From JASGCL01 sp965203915 (GTDB lineage Bacteria > Pseudomonadota > Alphaproteobacteria > JASGCL01), in NCBI GenBank assembly GCA_965203915.1, contig CBDBDP010000001.1, forward strand, positions 1-24,303: 24,303 nucleotides of DNA, in the 5' to 3' direction. Of this stretch, positions 1 to 10,578 are shown one piece after another. Made by a program: the position numbers and the translations under genes. Each line of letters starts with the position of its first letter. Positions within the stretch are counted from its first letter, which is position 1. The notes beneath the pieces were generated by a model. That model saw nothing but the letters and a program-made list of their open reading frames with translations, did no database searches and was not told the origin of the DNA.

Positions 1-9
1 ATAAGAGTA

Positions 10-24
10 TACAGTTATTCTGTA
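10..24. repeat. Short dyad, TACAG/CTGTA form (exemplar)
   Basis: At the same place in the monomer, family A has tacagttattctgta, with 5-bp arms TACAG and CTGTA and a 5-base centre. Compared with the other families, the fourth arm position is A instead of T and its partner is T instead of A, so pairing is kept although both bases changed. This form is present in every A monomer I examined. Confidence 0.85.
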
Positions 25-70
25 CTTCGATACAAGTCTAGCTCAATGAAACCATCGGAATAACACCTGT

Positions 71-90
71 TGACCCGATGTGACTTCGTT
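71..90. repeat. Invariant 20-bp monomer core (exemplar)
   Basis: TGACCCGATGTGACTTCGTT is present in essentially every one of the 133 monomers. The only change I noticed is C to T at 3379. The base before it varies slightly (ttgacc, or atgacc at 6290). The bases just outside are freer: cctg, ccta or cctc upstream, and atgatgg, atgttgg, atgctgg or ctgttgg downstream. Conservation here clearly exceeds that of the variable module 20-80 bp upstream. A conserved stretch in a satellite monomer can mark a protein-binding or nucleosome-phasing site; which applies here is unknown. Confidence 0.85.
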
Positions 91-151
91 ATGTTGGATG
101 TATTGAATGAAAGTAGTTCTTAAATCCCTTGAAAAGTAGACCATCTCTTCA

Positions 152-334
152 CAGCTGTGGAACTGAAATTGAAGAAGTGCCTAAAAAGAGGATACTGAAT
201 TTCAGTACATCGATTCAAGGCTAGCACAATGAAAGTATCGTTTAATCCCCTCTTGACCCGATGTGACTTCGTTATGATGGATGTATTGAATGAAAGTGGT
301 ACTAAAATCCCTTGAAAAGTAGACTATCTCTTCT
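152..334. repeat. Satellite monomer family E (exemplar)
   Basis: Family E begins CAGCTGTGG like family A, but its variable module reads gaggatactgaatttcagtacatcg, then caaggctagcac, gaaagtatcg and tttaatcccctc directly before the core. Acatcg replaces acttcg, and tttaatcccctc is unique to this family. Further copies lie around 6560, 9130, 9860, 11150, 15920, 16650, 17930, 21220 and 22150. A subtype has ttttagtacatcg, which weakens the dyad; it occurs in all four copies of the 985-bp block and again near 23821. E is usually followed by a D monomer. Confidence 0.85.
193..207. repeat. Short dyad, TACTG/CAGTA form (exemplar)
   Basis: The sequence tactgaatttcagta is a near-perfect palindrome, with 7-bp arms around one central T. 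Families B, C and E have it in this form. D monomers (for example 376-390) have tactgattttcagta, with 6-bp arms and three central T residues. A G-to-A change on the other strand gives ttttagta in one E subtype (for example 9156-9170), replacing one G-C pair with G-T. Confidence 0.85.
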
Positions 335-517
335 CAGCTGCAGTACTGAAATTGAAGAAGTGCCTAAAAAGTGGATACTGATTTTCAGTACTTCGATTCA
401 AGGCTAGCACAATGAAAGTATCGTTAAAACACCTGTTGACCCGATGTGACTTCGTTATGATGGATGTATTGAATGAAACTGGTACTAAAATCCCTTGAAA
501 AGTAGACTATCTCTTCA
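335..517. repeat. Satellite monomer family D (exemplar)
   Basis: Family D begins CAGCTGCAGTACTG and carries gtggatactgattttcagta, caaggctagcacaatg and gaaagtatcg. It then has ttaaaacacc, ttaaaacccc or tcaaaacccc before the core. The tail is typically gaaactggtactaaaatcc, a form seen almost only here. The three endings before the core define subtypes: the tcaaaacccc subtype begins the 985-bp block described below, and the ttaaaacacc subtype belongs to the 549-bp trimer. A rarer change, ggattctg for ggatactg, also marks the trimer (for example near 11899 and 12448). Confidence 0.85.
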
Positions 518-525
518 CAGCTGTG
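516..525. repeat. 10-bp palindrome CACAGCTGTG at the monomer module-1 centre
   Basis: CACAGCTGTG is perfectly self-complementary and occurs in every monomer of the cagctgtgg type. In the other types only the central CAGCTG remains (cacagctgctg, ctcagctgcag), and it is lost in ttagctgcag monomers (1065 and others) and in aaagctg at 22493. CAGCTG fits the E-box pattern CANNTG, but a 6-bp match in a satellite is no evidence of function. Confidence 0.7.
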
Positions 526-700
526 GAACTGAAATTGAAGAAGTGCCTAAAAAGACGATACAGTTATTCTGTACTTCGATACAAGTCTAGCTCAATGAAA
601 CCATCGGAATAACACCTGTTGACCCGATGTGACTTCGTTATGATGGATGTATTCAATGAAAGTGGTACTAAAATCCCTTGAAAAGTAGACTATCTCTTCA
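518..700. repeat. Satellite monomer family A (exemplar)
   Basis: Family A starts with CAGCTGTGGAACTG and carries the dyad tacagttattctgta. It continues with cttcgatacaagtctagctc, then gaaaccatcggaataacacc before the core. The base pair before the dyad varies (acgatac or aggatac), giving two subtypes. Tails are usually ttgtactaaaatcc or ggtactaaaatcc. This is the commonest family in the window and often occurs in runs, for example 1614-2346. Its variable module differs from the other families at many linked positions, which shows it is an old family and not a recent point variant. The A to G labels are mine. Confidence 0.88.
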
Positions 701-881
701 CAGCTGTGGAACTGAGATTGAGGTAGTCCCTAAAAAGAGGATACAGTTATTCTGTACTTCGATACAAGTCCAGCTCAATGAAACCATCGGAATAACACCT
801 GTTGACCCGATGTGACTTCGTTATGAGATGTATTGAATGAAAGTTGTACTAAAATCCCTTGAAAAGTAGACTATCTCTTCA

Positions 882-1064
882 CAGCTGCTGTACTGAAATT
901 GAAGAAGTGCCTGAAAAGTGGATACTGAATTTCAGTACTTCGATTCAAGTCTAGCTAAATGAAAGCATCGGTATAACACCTGTTGACCCGATGTGACTTC
1001 GTTATGCTGGATGTATTGAATGAAAGTTGTTCAATAATCCTTTGAAAAGTAGACTATCTCTTCT
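882..1064. repeat. Satellite monomer family C (exemplar)
   Basis: Family C has the module-1 form CAGCTGCTGTACTG, then gtgcctgaaaagtgg, the dyad tactgaatttcagta, caagtctagctaaatg and gaaagcatcggtataacacc. After the core it reads ttatgctgg instead of ttatgatgg, and its tail is ttgttcaataatccttt, where most monomers have ctaaaatccctt. These features travel together. A C monomer is nearly always followed by a monomer starting TCAGCTGCAG or TTAGCTGCAG, so family order is not random. Other clear copies start near 1248, 2346, 3810, 4176 and 5091. Confidence 0.85.
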
Positions 1065-1247
1065 TAGCTGCAGTACTGAAATTGAAGAAGTGCCTAAAAA
1101 GTGGATACTGAATTTCAGTACATCGATTCAAGGCTAGCACAATGAAAGTATCGTTAAAACCCCTGTTGACCCGATGTGACTTCGTTATGATGGATGTATT
1201 GAATGAAAGTGGTACTAAAATCCCTTGAAAAGTAGACTATCTCTTCA
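1065..1247. repeat. Satellite monomer family B (exemplar)
   Basis: Family B begins TAGCTGCAGTACTG, with T replacing the first C of CAGCTG. It then carries gtggatactgaatttcagtacatcg, caaggctagcac and gaaagtatcgttaaaacccc, with a ggtactaaaatcc tail. It looks intermediate: the dyad and acatcg are as in E, while the segment before the core is as in D. That mosaic suggests origin by exchange between E-like and D-like monomers. It occurs between two C monomers near 2529, 3993 and 5274 as well, so C-B-C is a recurrent phrase in the first third of the window. Confidence 0.8.
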
Positions 1248-1437
1248 CAGCTGCTGTACTGAAATTGAAGAAGTGCATGAAAAGTGGATACTGAATTTCA
1301 GTACTTCGATTCAAGTCTAGCTAAATGAAAGCATCGGTATAACACCTGTTGACCCGATGTGACTTCGTTATGCTGGATGTATTGAATGAAAGTTGTTCAA
1401 TAATCCTTTGAAAAGTAGACTATCTCTTCTCAGCTGC

Positions 1438-1488
1438 AGTACTGAAATTGAAGAAGTGCCTAAAAAGTGGATACTGAATTTCAGTACT
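1438..1488. repeat. 12-bp inverted repeat, 27-base spacer (exemplar)
   Basis: AGTACTGAAATT at 1438-1449 is the exact reverse complement of AATTTCAGTACT at 1477-1488. The same perfect pair occurs at 17377-17388 and 17416-17427. C monomers have 11-bp arms (GTACTGAAATT and AATTTCAGTAC), and D monomers with gattttcag have about 10. The right arm overlaps the short dyad, so two alternative hairpins compete for the same bases. Family A lacks the long pairing because its left arm reads ggaactgaaatt and its right arm ttattctgtac. Confidence 0.8.
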
Positions 1489-2309
1489 TCGATTCAAGGC
1501 TAGCACAATGAAAGTATCGTTAAAACCCCTGTTGACCCGATGTGACTTCGTTATGATAGATGTATTGAATGAAACTGGTACTAAAATCCCTTGAAAAGTA
1601 GACTATCTCTTCACAGCTGTGGAACTGAAATTGAAGAAGTGCCTAAAAAGACGATACAGTTATTCTGTACTTCGATACAAGTCTAGCTCAATGAAACCAT
1701 CGGAATAACACCTGTTGACCCGATGTGACTTCGTTATGATGGATGTATTGAATGAAAGTTGTACTAAAATCCCTTGAAAAGTAGACTATCTTTTCACAGC
1801 TGTGGAACTGAAATTGAAGAAGTGCCTAAAAAGATGATACAGTTATTCTGTACTTCGATACAAGTCTAGCTCAATGAAACCATCGGAATAACACCTGTTG
1901 ACCCGATGTGACTTCGTTATGATGGATGTATTGAATGAAAGTTGTACTAAAATCCCTTGAAAAGTAGACTATCTCTTCACAGCTGTGGAACTGAAACTGA
2001 AGAAGTGCCTAAAAAGAGGATACAGTTATTCTGTACTTCGATACAAGTCTAGCTCAATGAAACCATCGGAATAACACCTGTTGACCCGATGTGACTTCGT
2101 TATGATGGATGTATTGAATGAAAGTTGTACTAAAATCCCTTGAAAAGTAGACTATCTCTTCACAGCTGTGGAACTGAAATTGAAGAAGTGCCTAAAAAGA
2201 CGATACAGTTATTCTGTACTTCGATACAAGTCTAGCTCAATGAAACCATCGGAATAACACCTGTTGACCCGATGTGACTTCGTTATGATGGATGTATTGA
2301 ATGAAAGTT

Positions 2310-3094
2310 GTACTAAAATCCCTTGAAAAGTAGACTATCTCTTCACAGCTGCTGTACTGAAATTGAAGAAGTGCCTGAAAAGTGGATACTGAATTTCAGT
2401 ACTTCGATTCAAGTCTAGCTAAATGAAAGCATCGGTATAACACCTGTTGACCCGATGTGACTTCGTTATGCTGGATGTATTGAATGAAAGTTGTTCAATA
2501 ATCCTTTGAAAAGTAGACTATCTCTTCTTAGCTGCAGTACTGATATTGAAGAAGTGCCTAAAAAGTGGATACTGAATTTCAGTACATCGATTCAAGGCTA
2601 GCACAATGAAAGTATCGTTAAAACCCCTGTTGACCCGATGTGACTTCGTTATGATGGATGTATTGAATGAAAGTGGTACTAAAATCCCTTGAAAAGTAGA
2701 CTATCTCTTCACAGCTGCTGTACTGAAATTGAAGAAGTGCCTGAAAAGTGGATACTGAATTTCAGTACTTCGATTCAAGTCTAGCACAATGAAAGCATCG
2801 GTATAACACCTGTTGACCCGATGTGACTTCGTTATGCTGGATGTATTGAATGAAAGTTGTTCAATAATCCTTTGAAAAGTAGACTATCTCGTCTCAGCTG
2901 CAGTACTGAAATTGAAGAAGTGCCTAAAAAGTGGATACTGATTTTCAGTACTTCGATTCAAGGCTAGCACAATGAAAGTATCGTTAAAACCCCTGTTGAC
3001 CCGATGTGACTTCGTTATGATGGATGTATTGAATGAAACTGGTACTAAAATCCCTTGAAAAGTAGACTATCTCTTCACAGCTGTGGAACTGAAA
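2310..3094. repeat. 785-bp HOR block, copy 1 (partner 5055-5839)
   Basis: This stretch matches 5055-5839 at an offset of 2,745 bp, exactly 15 monomers. It runs through the C, B, G-like C and D monomers. Both copies share the rare ctatctcgtctcagctg variant (2887 and 5632), which shows common descent and not just shared family. I found two differences: 2544 T against 5289 A, and 2491 T against 5236 G. After it, copy 1 meets an A monomer with aaactg at once, whereas copy 2 has two extra A monomers before the equivalent sequence returns. Confidence 0.8.
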
Positions 3095-5054
3095 CTGAAG
3101 AAGTGCCTAAAAAGAGGATACAGTTATTCTGTACTTCGATACAAGTCTAGCTCAATGAAACCATCGTTAAAACACCTGTTGACCCGATGTGACTTCGTTA
3201 TGATGGATGTATTGAATGAAAGTTGTACTAAAATCCCTTGAAAAGTAGACTATCTCTTCACAGCTGTGGAACTGAAATTGAAGAAGTGCCTAAAAAGACG
3301 ATACAGTTATTCTGTACTTCGATACAAGTCTAGCTCAATGAAACCATCGGAATAACACCTGTTGACCCGATGTGACTTTGTTATGATGGATGTATTGAAT
3401 GAAAGTTGTACTAAAATCCCTTGAAAAGTAGACTATCTCTTCACAGCTGTGGAACTGAAACTGAAGAAGTGCCTAATAAGAGTATACAGTTATTCTGTAC
3501 TTCGATTCAAGTCTAGCACAATGAAAGCATCGGTATAACACCTATTGACCCGATGTGACTTCGTTATGTTGGATGTATTGAATGAAAGTGGTACTAAAAT
3601 CCCTTGAAAAGTAGACTATCTCTTCACAGCTGTGGAACTGAATTTGAGGAAGTGCCTAAAAAGAGGATACAGTTATTCTGTACTTCGATACAAGTCTAGC
3701 TCAATGAAACCATCGGAATAACACCTGTTGACCCGATGTGACTTCGTTATGATGGATGTATTGAATGAAAGTTGTACTAAAATCCCTTGAAAAGTAGACT
3801 ATCTCTTCACAGCTGCTGTACTGAAATTGAAGAAGTGCCTGAAAAGTGGATACTGAATTTCAGTACTTCGATTCAAGTCTAGCTAAATGAAAGCATCGGT
3901 ATAACACCTGTTGACCCGATGTGACTTCGTTATGCTGGATGTATTGAATGAAAGTTGTTCAATAATCCTTTGAAAAGTAGACTATCTCTTCTTAGCTGCA
4001 GTACTGAAATTGAAGAAGTGCCTAAAAAGTGGATACTGAATTTCAGTACATCGATTCAAGGCTAGCACAATGAAAGTATCGTTAAAACCCCTGTTGACCC
4101 GATGTGACTTCGTTATGATGGATGTATTGAATGAAAGTGGTACTAAAATCCCTTGAAAAGTAGACTATCTCTTCACAGCTGCTGTACTGAAATTGAAGAA
4201 GTGCCTGAAAAGTGGATACTGAATTTCAGTACTTCGATTCAAGTCTAGCTAAATGAAAGCATCGGTATAACACCTGTTGACCCGATGTGACTTCGTTATG
4301 CTGGATGTATTGAATGAAAGTTGTTCAATAATCCTTTGAAAAGTAGACTATCTCTTCTCAGCTGCAGTACTGAAATTGAAGAAGTGCCTATAAAGTGGAT
4401 ACTGATTTTCAGTACTTCGATTCAAGGCTAGCACAATGAAAGTATAGTTAAAACCCCTGTTGACCCGATGTGACTTCGTTATGATGGATGTTTTGAATGA
4501 AAGTTGTACTAAAATCCCTTGAAAAGTAGACTATCTCTTCACAGCTGCTGTACTGAAATTGAAGAAGTGCCTGAAAAGTGGATACTGAATTTCAGTACTT
4601 CGATTCAAGTCTAGCACAATGAAAGCATCGGTATAACACCTATTGACCCGATGTGACTTCGTTATGTTGGATGTATTGAATGAAAGTGGTACTAAAATCC
4701 CTTGAAAAGTAGACTATCTCTTCACAGCTGTGGAACTGAAATTGAGGAAGTGCCTAAAAAGAGGATACAGTTATTCTGTACTTCGATACAAGTCTAGCTC
4801 AATGAAACCATCGGAGTAACACCTGTTGACCCGATGTGACTTCGTTATGATGGATGTATTGAATGAAAGTGGTACTAAAATCCCTTGAAAAGTAGACTAT
4901 CTCTTCACAGCTGTGGAACTGAAATTGAGGAAGTGCCTAAAAAGAGGATACAGTTATTCTGTACTTCGATACAAGTCTAGCTCAATGAAACCATCGGAGT
5001 AACACCTGTTGACCCGATGTGACTTCGTTATGATGGATGTATTGAATGAAAGTG

Positions 5055-5839
5055 GTACTAAAATCCCTTGAAAAGTAGACTATCTCTTCACAGCTGCTGT
5101 ACTGAAATTGAAGAAGTGCCTGAAAAGTGGATACTGAATTTCAGTACTTCGATTCAAGTCTAGCTAAATGAAAGCATCGGTATAACACCTGTTGACCCGA
5201 TGTGACTTCGTTATGCTGGATGTATTGAATGAAAGGTGTTCAATAATCCTTTGAAAAGTAGACTATCTCTTCTTAGCTGCAGTACTGAAATTGAAGAAGT
5301 GCCTAAAAAGTGGATACTGAATTTCAGTACATCGATTCAAGGCTAGCACAATGAAAGTATCGTTAAAACCCCTGTTGACCCGATGTGACTTCGTTATGAT
5401 GGATGTATTGAATGAAAGTGGTACTAAAATCCCTTGAAAAGTAGACTATCTCTTCACAGCTGCTGTACTGAAATTGAAGAAGTGCCTGAAAAGTGGATAC
5501 TGAATTTCAGTACTTCGATTCAAGTCTAGCACAATGAAAGCATCGGTATAACACCTGTTGACCCGATGTGACTTCGTTATGCTGGATGTATTGAATGAAA
5601 GTTGTTCAATAATCCTTTGAAAAGTAGACTATCTCGTCTCAGCTGCAGTACTGAAATTGAAGAAGTGCCTAAAAAGTGGATACTGATTTTCAGTACTTCG
5701 ATTCAAGGCTAGCACAATGAAAGTATCGTTAAAACCCCTGTTGACCCGATGTGACTTCGTTATGATGGATGTATTGAATGAAACTGGTACTAAAATCCCT
5801 TGAAAAGTAGACTATCTCTTCACAGCTGTGGAACTGAAA
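5055..5839. repeat. 785-bp HOR block, copy 2 (partner 2310-3094)
   Basis: This is the downstream copy of the 15-monomer-offset block. Downstream, the rare hybrid ccatcgttaaaacacc occurs at 3161 and again at 6272, an offset of 17 monomers instead of 15. So two A monomers with acgatacag were gained in this copy or lost from the other. The later copy also has an altered core edge, ccttatgacc, at 6287. Confidence 0.8.
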
Positions 5840-7984
5840 TTGAAGAAGTGCCTAAAAAGACGATACAGTTATTCTGTACTTCGATACAAGTCTAGCTCAA
5901 TGAAACCATCGGAATAACACCTGTTGACCCGATGTGACTTCGTTATGATGGATGTATTGAATGAAAGTTGTACTAAAATCCCTTGAAAAGTAGACTATCT
6001 CTTCACAGCTGTGGAACTGAAATTGAAGAAGTGCCTAAAAAGACGATACAGTTATTCTGTACTTCGATACAAGTCTAGCTCAATGAAACCATCGGAATAA
6101 CACCTGTTGACCCGATGTGACTTCGTTATGATGGATGTATTGAATGAAAGTTGTACTAAAATCCCTTGAAAAGTAGACTATCTCTTCACAGCTGTGGAAC
6201 TAAAACTGAAGAAGTGCCTAAAAAGAGGATACAGTTATTCTGTACTTCGATACAAGTCTAGCTCAATGAAACCATCGTTAAAACACCTTATGACCCGATG
6301 TGACTTCGTTATGATGGATGTATTGAATGAAAGTTGTACTAAAATCCCTTGAAAAGTAGACTATCTCTTCACAGCTGTGGAACTGAAATTGAAGAAGTGC
6401 CTAAAAAGACGATACAGTTATTCTGTACTTCGATACAAGTCTAGCTCAATGAAACCATCGGAATAACACCTGTTGACCCGATGTGACTTCGTTATGTTCG
6501 ATGTATTGAATGAAAGTGGTACTAAAATCCCTTGAAAAGTAGACTATCTCTTCACAGCTGTGGAACTGAAATTGAAGAAGTGCCTAAAAAGAGGATACTG
6601 AATTTCAGTACATCGATTCAAGGCTAGCACAATGAAAGTATCGTTTAATCCCCTCTTGACCCGATGTGACTTCGTTATGATGGATGTATTGAATGAAAGT
6701 GGTACTAAAATCCCTTGAAAAGTAGACTATCTCTTCTCAGCTGCAGTACTGAAATTGAAGAAGTGCCTAAAAAGTGGATTCTGATTTTCAGTACTTCGAT
6801 TCAAGGCTAGCACAATGAAAGTATCGTTAAAACACCTGTTGACCCGATGTGACTTCGTTATGATGGATGTATTGAATGAAAGTTGTACTAAAATCCCTTG
6901 AAAAGTAGACTATCTCTTCACAGCTGCTGTACTGAAATTGAAGAAGTGCCTGAAAAGTGGATACTGAATTTCAGTCCTTCGATTCAAGTCTAGCACAATG
7001 AAAGCATCGGTATAACACCTGTTGACCCGATGTGACTTCGTTATGATGGATGTATTGAATGAAAGTGGTACTAAAATCCCTTGAAAAGTAGACTATCTCT
7101 TCACAGCTGCTGTACTGAAATTGAAGAAGTGCCTGAAAAGTGGATACTGAATTTCAGTACTTCGATTCAAGTCTAGCACAATGAAAGCATCGGTATAACA
7201 CCTGTTGACCCGATGTGACTTCGTTATGCTGGATGTATTGAATGAAAGTGGTACTAAAATCCCTTGAAAAGTAGACTATCTCTTCTCAGCTGCAGTACTG
7301 AAATTGAAGAAGTGCCTAAAAAGTGGATACTGATTTTCAGTACTTCGATTCAAGGCTAGCACAATGAAAGTATCGTTAAAACCCCTGTTGACCCGATGTG
7401 ACTTCGTTATGATGGATGTATTGAATGAAAGTTGTACTAAAATCCCTTGAAAAGTAGACTATCTCTTCACAGCTGCAGTACTGAAATTGAAGAAGTGCCT
7501 GAAAAGTGGATACTGAATTTCAGTACTTCGATTCAAGTCTAGCACAATGAAAGCATCGGTATAACACCTGTTGACCCGATGTGACTTCGTTATGTTGGAT
7601 GTATTGAATGAAAGTGGTACTAAAATCCCTTGAAAAGTAGACTATCTCTTCACAGCTGTGGAACTGAAATTGAAGAAGTGCCTAAAAAGTGGATACAGTT
7701 ATTCTGTACTTCGATACAAGTCTAGCTCAATGAAACCATCGGTATAACACCTGTTGACCCGATGTGACTTCGTTATGATGGATGTATTGAATGAAAGTGG
7801 TACTAAAATCCCTTGAAAAGTAGACTATCTCTTCACAGCTGTGGAACTGAAATTGAGGAAGTGCCTAAAAAGAGGATACAGTTATTCTGTACTTCGATAC
7901 AAGTCTAGCTCAATGAAACCATCGGAGTAACACCTGTTGACCCGATGTGACTTCGTTATGATGGATGTATTGAATGAAAGTGGT

Positions 7985-8565
7985 ACTAAAATCCTGAAAA
8001 GTAGACTATCTCTTCACAGCTGCTGTACTGAAATTGAAGAAGTGCCTGAAAAGTGGATACTGAATTTCAGTACTTCGATTCAAGTCTAGCTAAATGAAAG
8101 CATCGGTAAACACCTGTTGACCCGATGTGACTTCGTTATGCTGGATGTATTGAATGAAAGTTGTTCAATAATCCTTTGAAAAGTAGACTATCTCTTCTCA
8201 GCTGCAGTACTGAAATTGAAGAAGTGCCTAAAAAGAGGATACTGATTTTCAGTACTTCGATTCAAGGCTAGCACAATGAAACCATCGGTCAGTAACACCT
8301 GTTGACCCGATGTGACTTCGTTATGATGGATGTATTGAATGAAAGTGGTACTAAAATCCCTTGAAAAGTAGACTATCTCTTCACAGCTGTGGTACTGAAA
8401 TTGAAGAAGTGCCTAAAAAGACGATACTGTTTTCAGTACTTCGATTCAAGTCTAGCTCAATGAAACCATCGGTATAACACCTGTTGACCCGATGTGACTT
8501 CGTTATGATGGATGTATTGAATGAAAGTTGTACTAAAATCCCTTGAAAAGTAGACTATCTCTTCA
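7985..8565. repeat. Irregular zone of indel-bearing and mosaic monomers
   Basis: Three consecutive core spacings are off register here: 180, 185 and 182 bp. The causes are visible: aaaatcctgaaaag lacks two bases (near 7991), cggtaaacacc lacks one (near 8107), cggtcagtaacacc has two extra (near 8288), and gatactgttttcag lacks one (near 8426). The monomers are also mosaics, with caaggctagcac joined to gaaaccatcgg near 8266 and an acgatac start joined to a D-like dyad near 8421. The zone ends directly at the left boundary of the 4.7-kb duplicated segment. Confidence 0.8.
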
Positions 8566-9550
8566 CAGCTGCAGTACTGAAATTGAAGAAGTGCCTAAAA
8601 AGTGGATACTGATTTTCAGTACTTCGATTCAAGGCTAGCACAATGAAAGTATCGTCAAAACCCCTGTTGACCCGATGTGACTTCGTTATGATGGATGTAT
8701 TGAATGAAACTGGTACTAAAATCCCTTGAAAAGTAGACTATCTCTTCACAGCTGTGGAACTGAAATTGAAGAAGTGCCTAAAAAGACGATACAGTTATTC
8801 TGTACTTCGATACAAGTCTAGCTCAATGAAACCATCGGAATAACACCTGTTGACCCGATGTGACTTCGTTATGATGGATGTATTGAATGAAAGTTGTACT
8901 AAAATTCCTTGAAAAGTAGACTATCTCTTCACAGCTGTGGAACTGAAACTGAAGAAGTGCCTAAAAAGAGGATACAGTTATTCTGTACTTCGATACAAAT
9001 CTAGCTCAATGAAACCATCGGAATAACACCTGTTGACCCGATGTGACTTCGTTCTGTTGGATGTATTGAATGAAAGTAGTTCTTAAATCCCTTGAAAAGT
9101 AGACTATCTCTTCACAGCTGTGGAACTGAAATTGAAGAAGTGCCTAAAAAGAGGATACTGAATTTTAGTACATCGATTCAAGGCTAGCACAATGAAAGTA
9201 TCGTTTAATCCCCTCTTGACCCGATGTGACTTCGTTATGATGGATGTATTGAATGAAAGTGGTACTAAAATCCCTTGAAAAGTAGACTATCTCTTCTCAG
9301 CTGCAGTACTGAAATTGAAGAAGTGCCTAAAAAGTGGATACTGATTTTCAGTACTTCGATTCAAGGCTAGCACAATGAAAGTATCGTTAAAACCCCTGTT
9401 GACCCGATGTGACTTCGTTATGATGGATGTATTGAATGAAACTGGTACTAAAATCCCTTGAAAAGTAGACTATCTCTTCACAGCTGTGGAACTGAAATTG
9501 AAGAAGTGCCTAAAAAGACGATACAGTTATTCTGTACTTCGATACAAGTT
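8566..9550. repeat. 985-bp HOR block, copy 1 of 4
   Basis: This block of about 5.4 monomers runs D (tcaaaacccc subtype), A with aaaattcc, A with aaactg and acaaatctag, A with gttctgttgg and tagttcttaaatcc, E with ttttagta, then D. It recurs at 10579-11563, 2,013 bp (11 monomers) downstream, with no difference that I saw. It ends at 9551 G against 11564 T, after which the neighbouring monomers diverge. Confidence 0.85.
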
Positions 9551-10578
9551 GAGCTCAATGAAACCATCGGAATAACACCTGTTGACCCGATGTGACTTCG
9601 TTATGATGGATGTATTGAATGAAAGTTGTACTAAAATCCCTTGAAAAGTAGACTATCTCTTCACAGCTGCTGTACTGAAATTGAAGAAGTGCCTGAAAAG
9701 TGGATACTGAATTTCAGTACTTCGATTCAAGTCTAGCACAATGAAAGCATCGGTATAACAGCTATTGACCCGATGTGACTTCGTTATGTTGGATGTATTG
9801 AATGAAAGTGGTACTAAAATCCCTTGAAAAGTAGACTATCTCTTCACAGCTGTGGAACTGAAATTGAAGAAGTGCCTAAAAAGAGGATACTGAATTTCAG
9901 TACATCGATTCAAGGCTAGCACAATGAAAGTATCGTTTAATCCCCTCTTGACCCGATGTGACTTCGTTATGATGGATGTATTGAATGAAAGTGGTACTAA
10001 AATCCCTTGAAAAGTAGACTATCTCTTCTCAGCTGCAGTACTGAAATTGAAGAAGTGCCTAAAAAGTGGATTCTGATTTTCAGTACTTCGATTCAAGGCT
10101 AGCACAATGAAAGTATCGTTAAAACACCTGTTGACCCGATGTGACTTCGTTATGATGGATGTATTGAATGAAACTGGTACTAAAATCCCTTGAAAAGTAG
10201 ACTATCTCTTCACAGCTGTGGAACTGAAATTGAAGAAGTGCCTAAAAAGTGGATACTGATTTTCAGTACTTCGATTCAAGGCTAGCACAATGAAAGCATC
10301 GGAATAACACCTGTTGACCCGATGTGACTTCGTTATGTTGGATGTATTGAATGAAAGTGGTACTAAAATCCCTTGAAAAGTAGACTATCTCTTCACAGCT
10401 GCTGTACTGAAATTGAAGAAGTGCCTGAAAAGTGGATACTGAATTTCAGTACTTCGATTCAAGTCTAGCTAAATGAAAGCATCGGTATAACACCTGTTGA
10501 CCCGATGTGACTTCGTTATGCTGGATGTATTGAATGAAAGTTGTTCAATAATCCTTTGAAAAGTAGACTATCTCTTCT

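Larger units (their letters stand above)
1..7984. repeat. First array section: mixed A/B/C/D/E monomers
   Basis: This section holds about 44 monomers at an exact 183-bp step, except one 2-bp deletion near 826 (ttatgagatg for ttatgatggatg). Phrases such as C-B-C-D-A recur from 882, 2346, 3810 and 5091. Point variants are more scattered here than in the later duplicated segments, suggesting older or less recently homogenised sequence. Nothing else is present: no gene, transposon or unique sequence. Confidence 0.8.

Noticed and set aside
84..100. CENP-B box-like match (TTCGTTATGATGG beside CCCG)
   Set aside because: The CENP-B box needs TTCG, an A four bases later, then CGGG. Here the A and CGGG positions do not fit on either strand, and the nearby CCCG is on the wrong side.
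211..221. RNA polymerase III B-box-like sequence gattcaaggct, suggesting a tRNA-derived SINE origin
   Set aside because: It matches GGTTCRANNCC at about 9 of 11 positions in some families only. It is lost in family A, and no A box at a fitting distance or tRNA-like sequence is visible.
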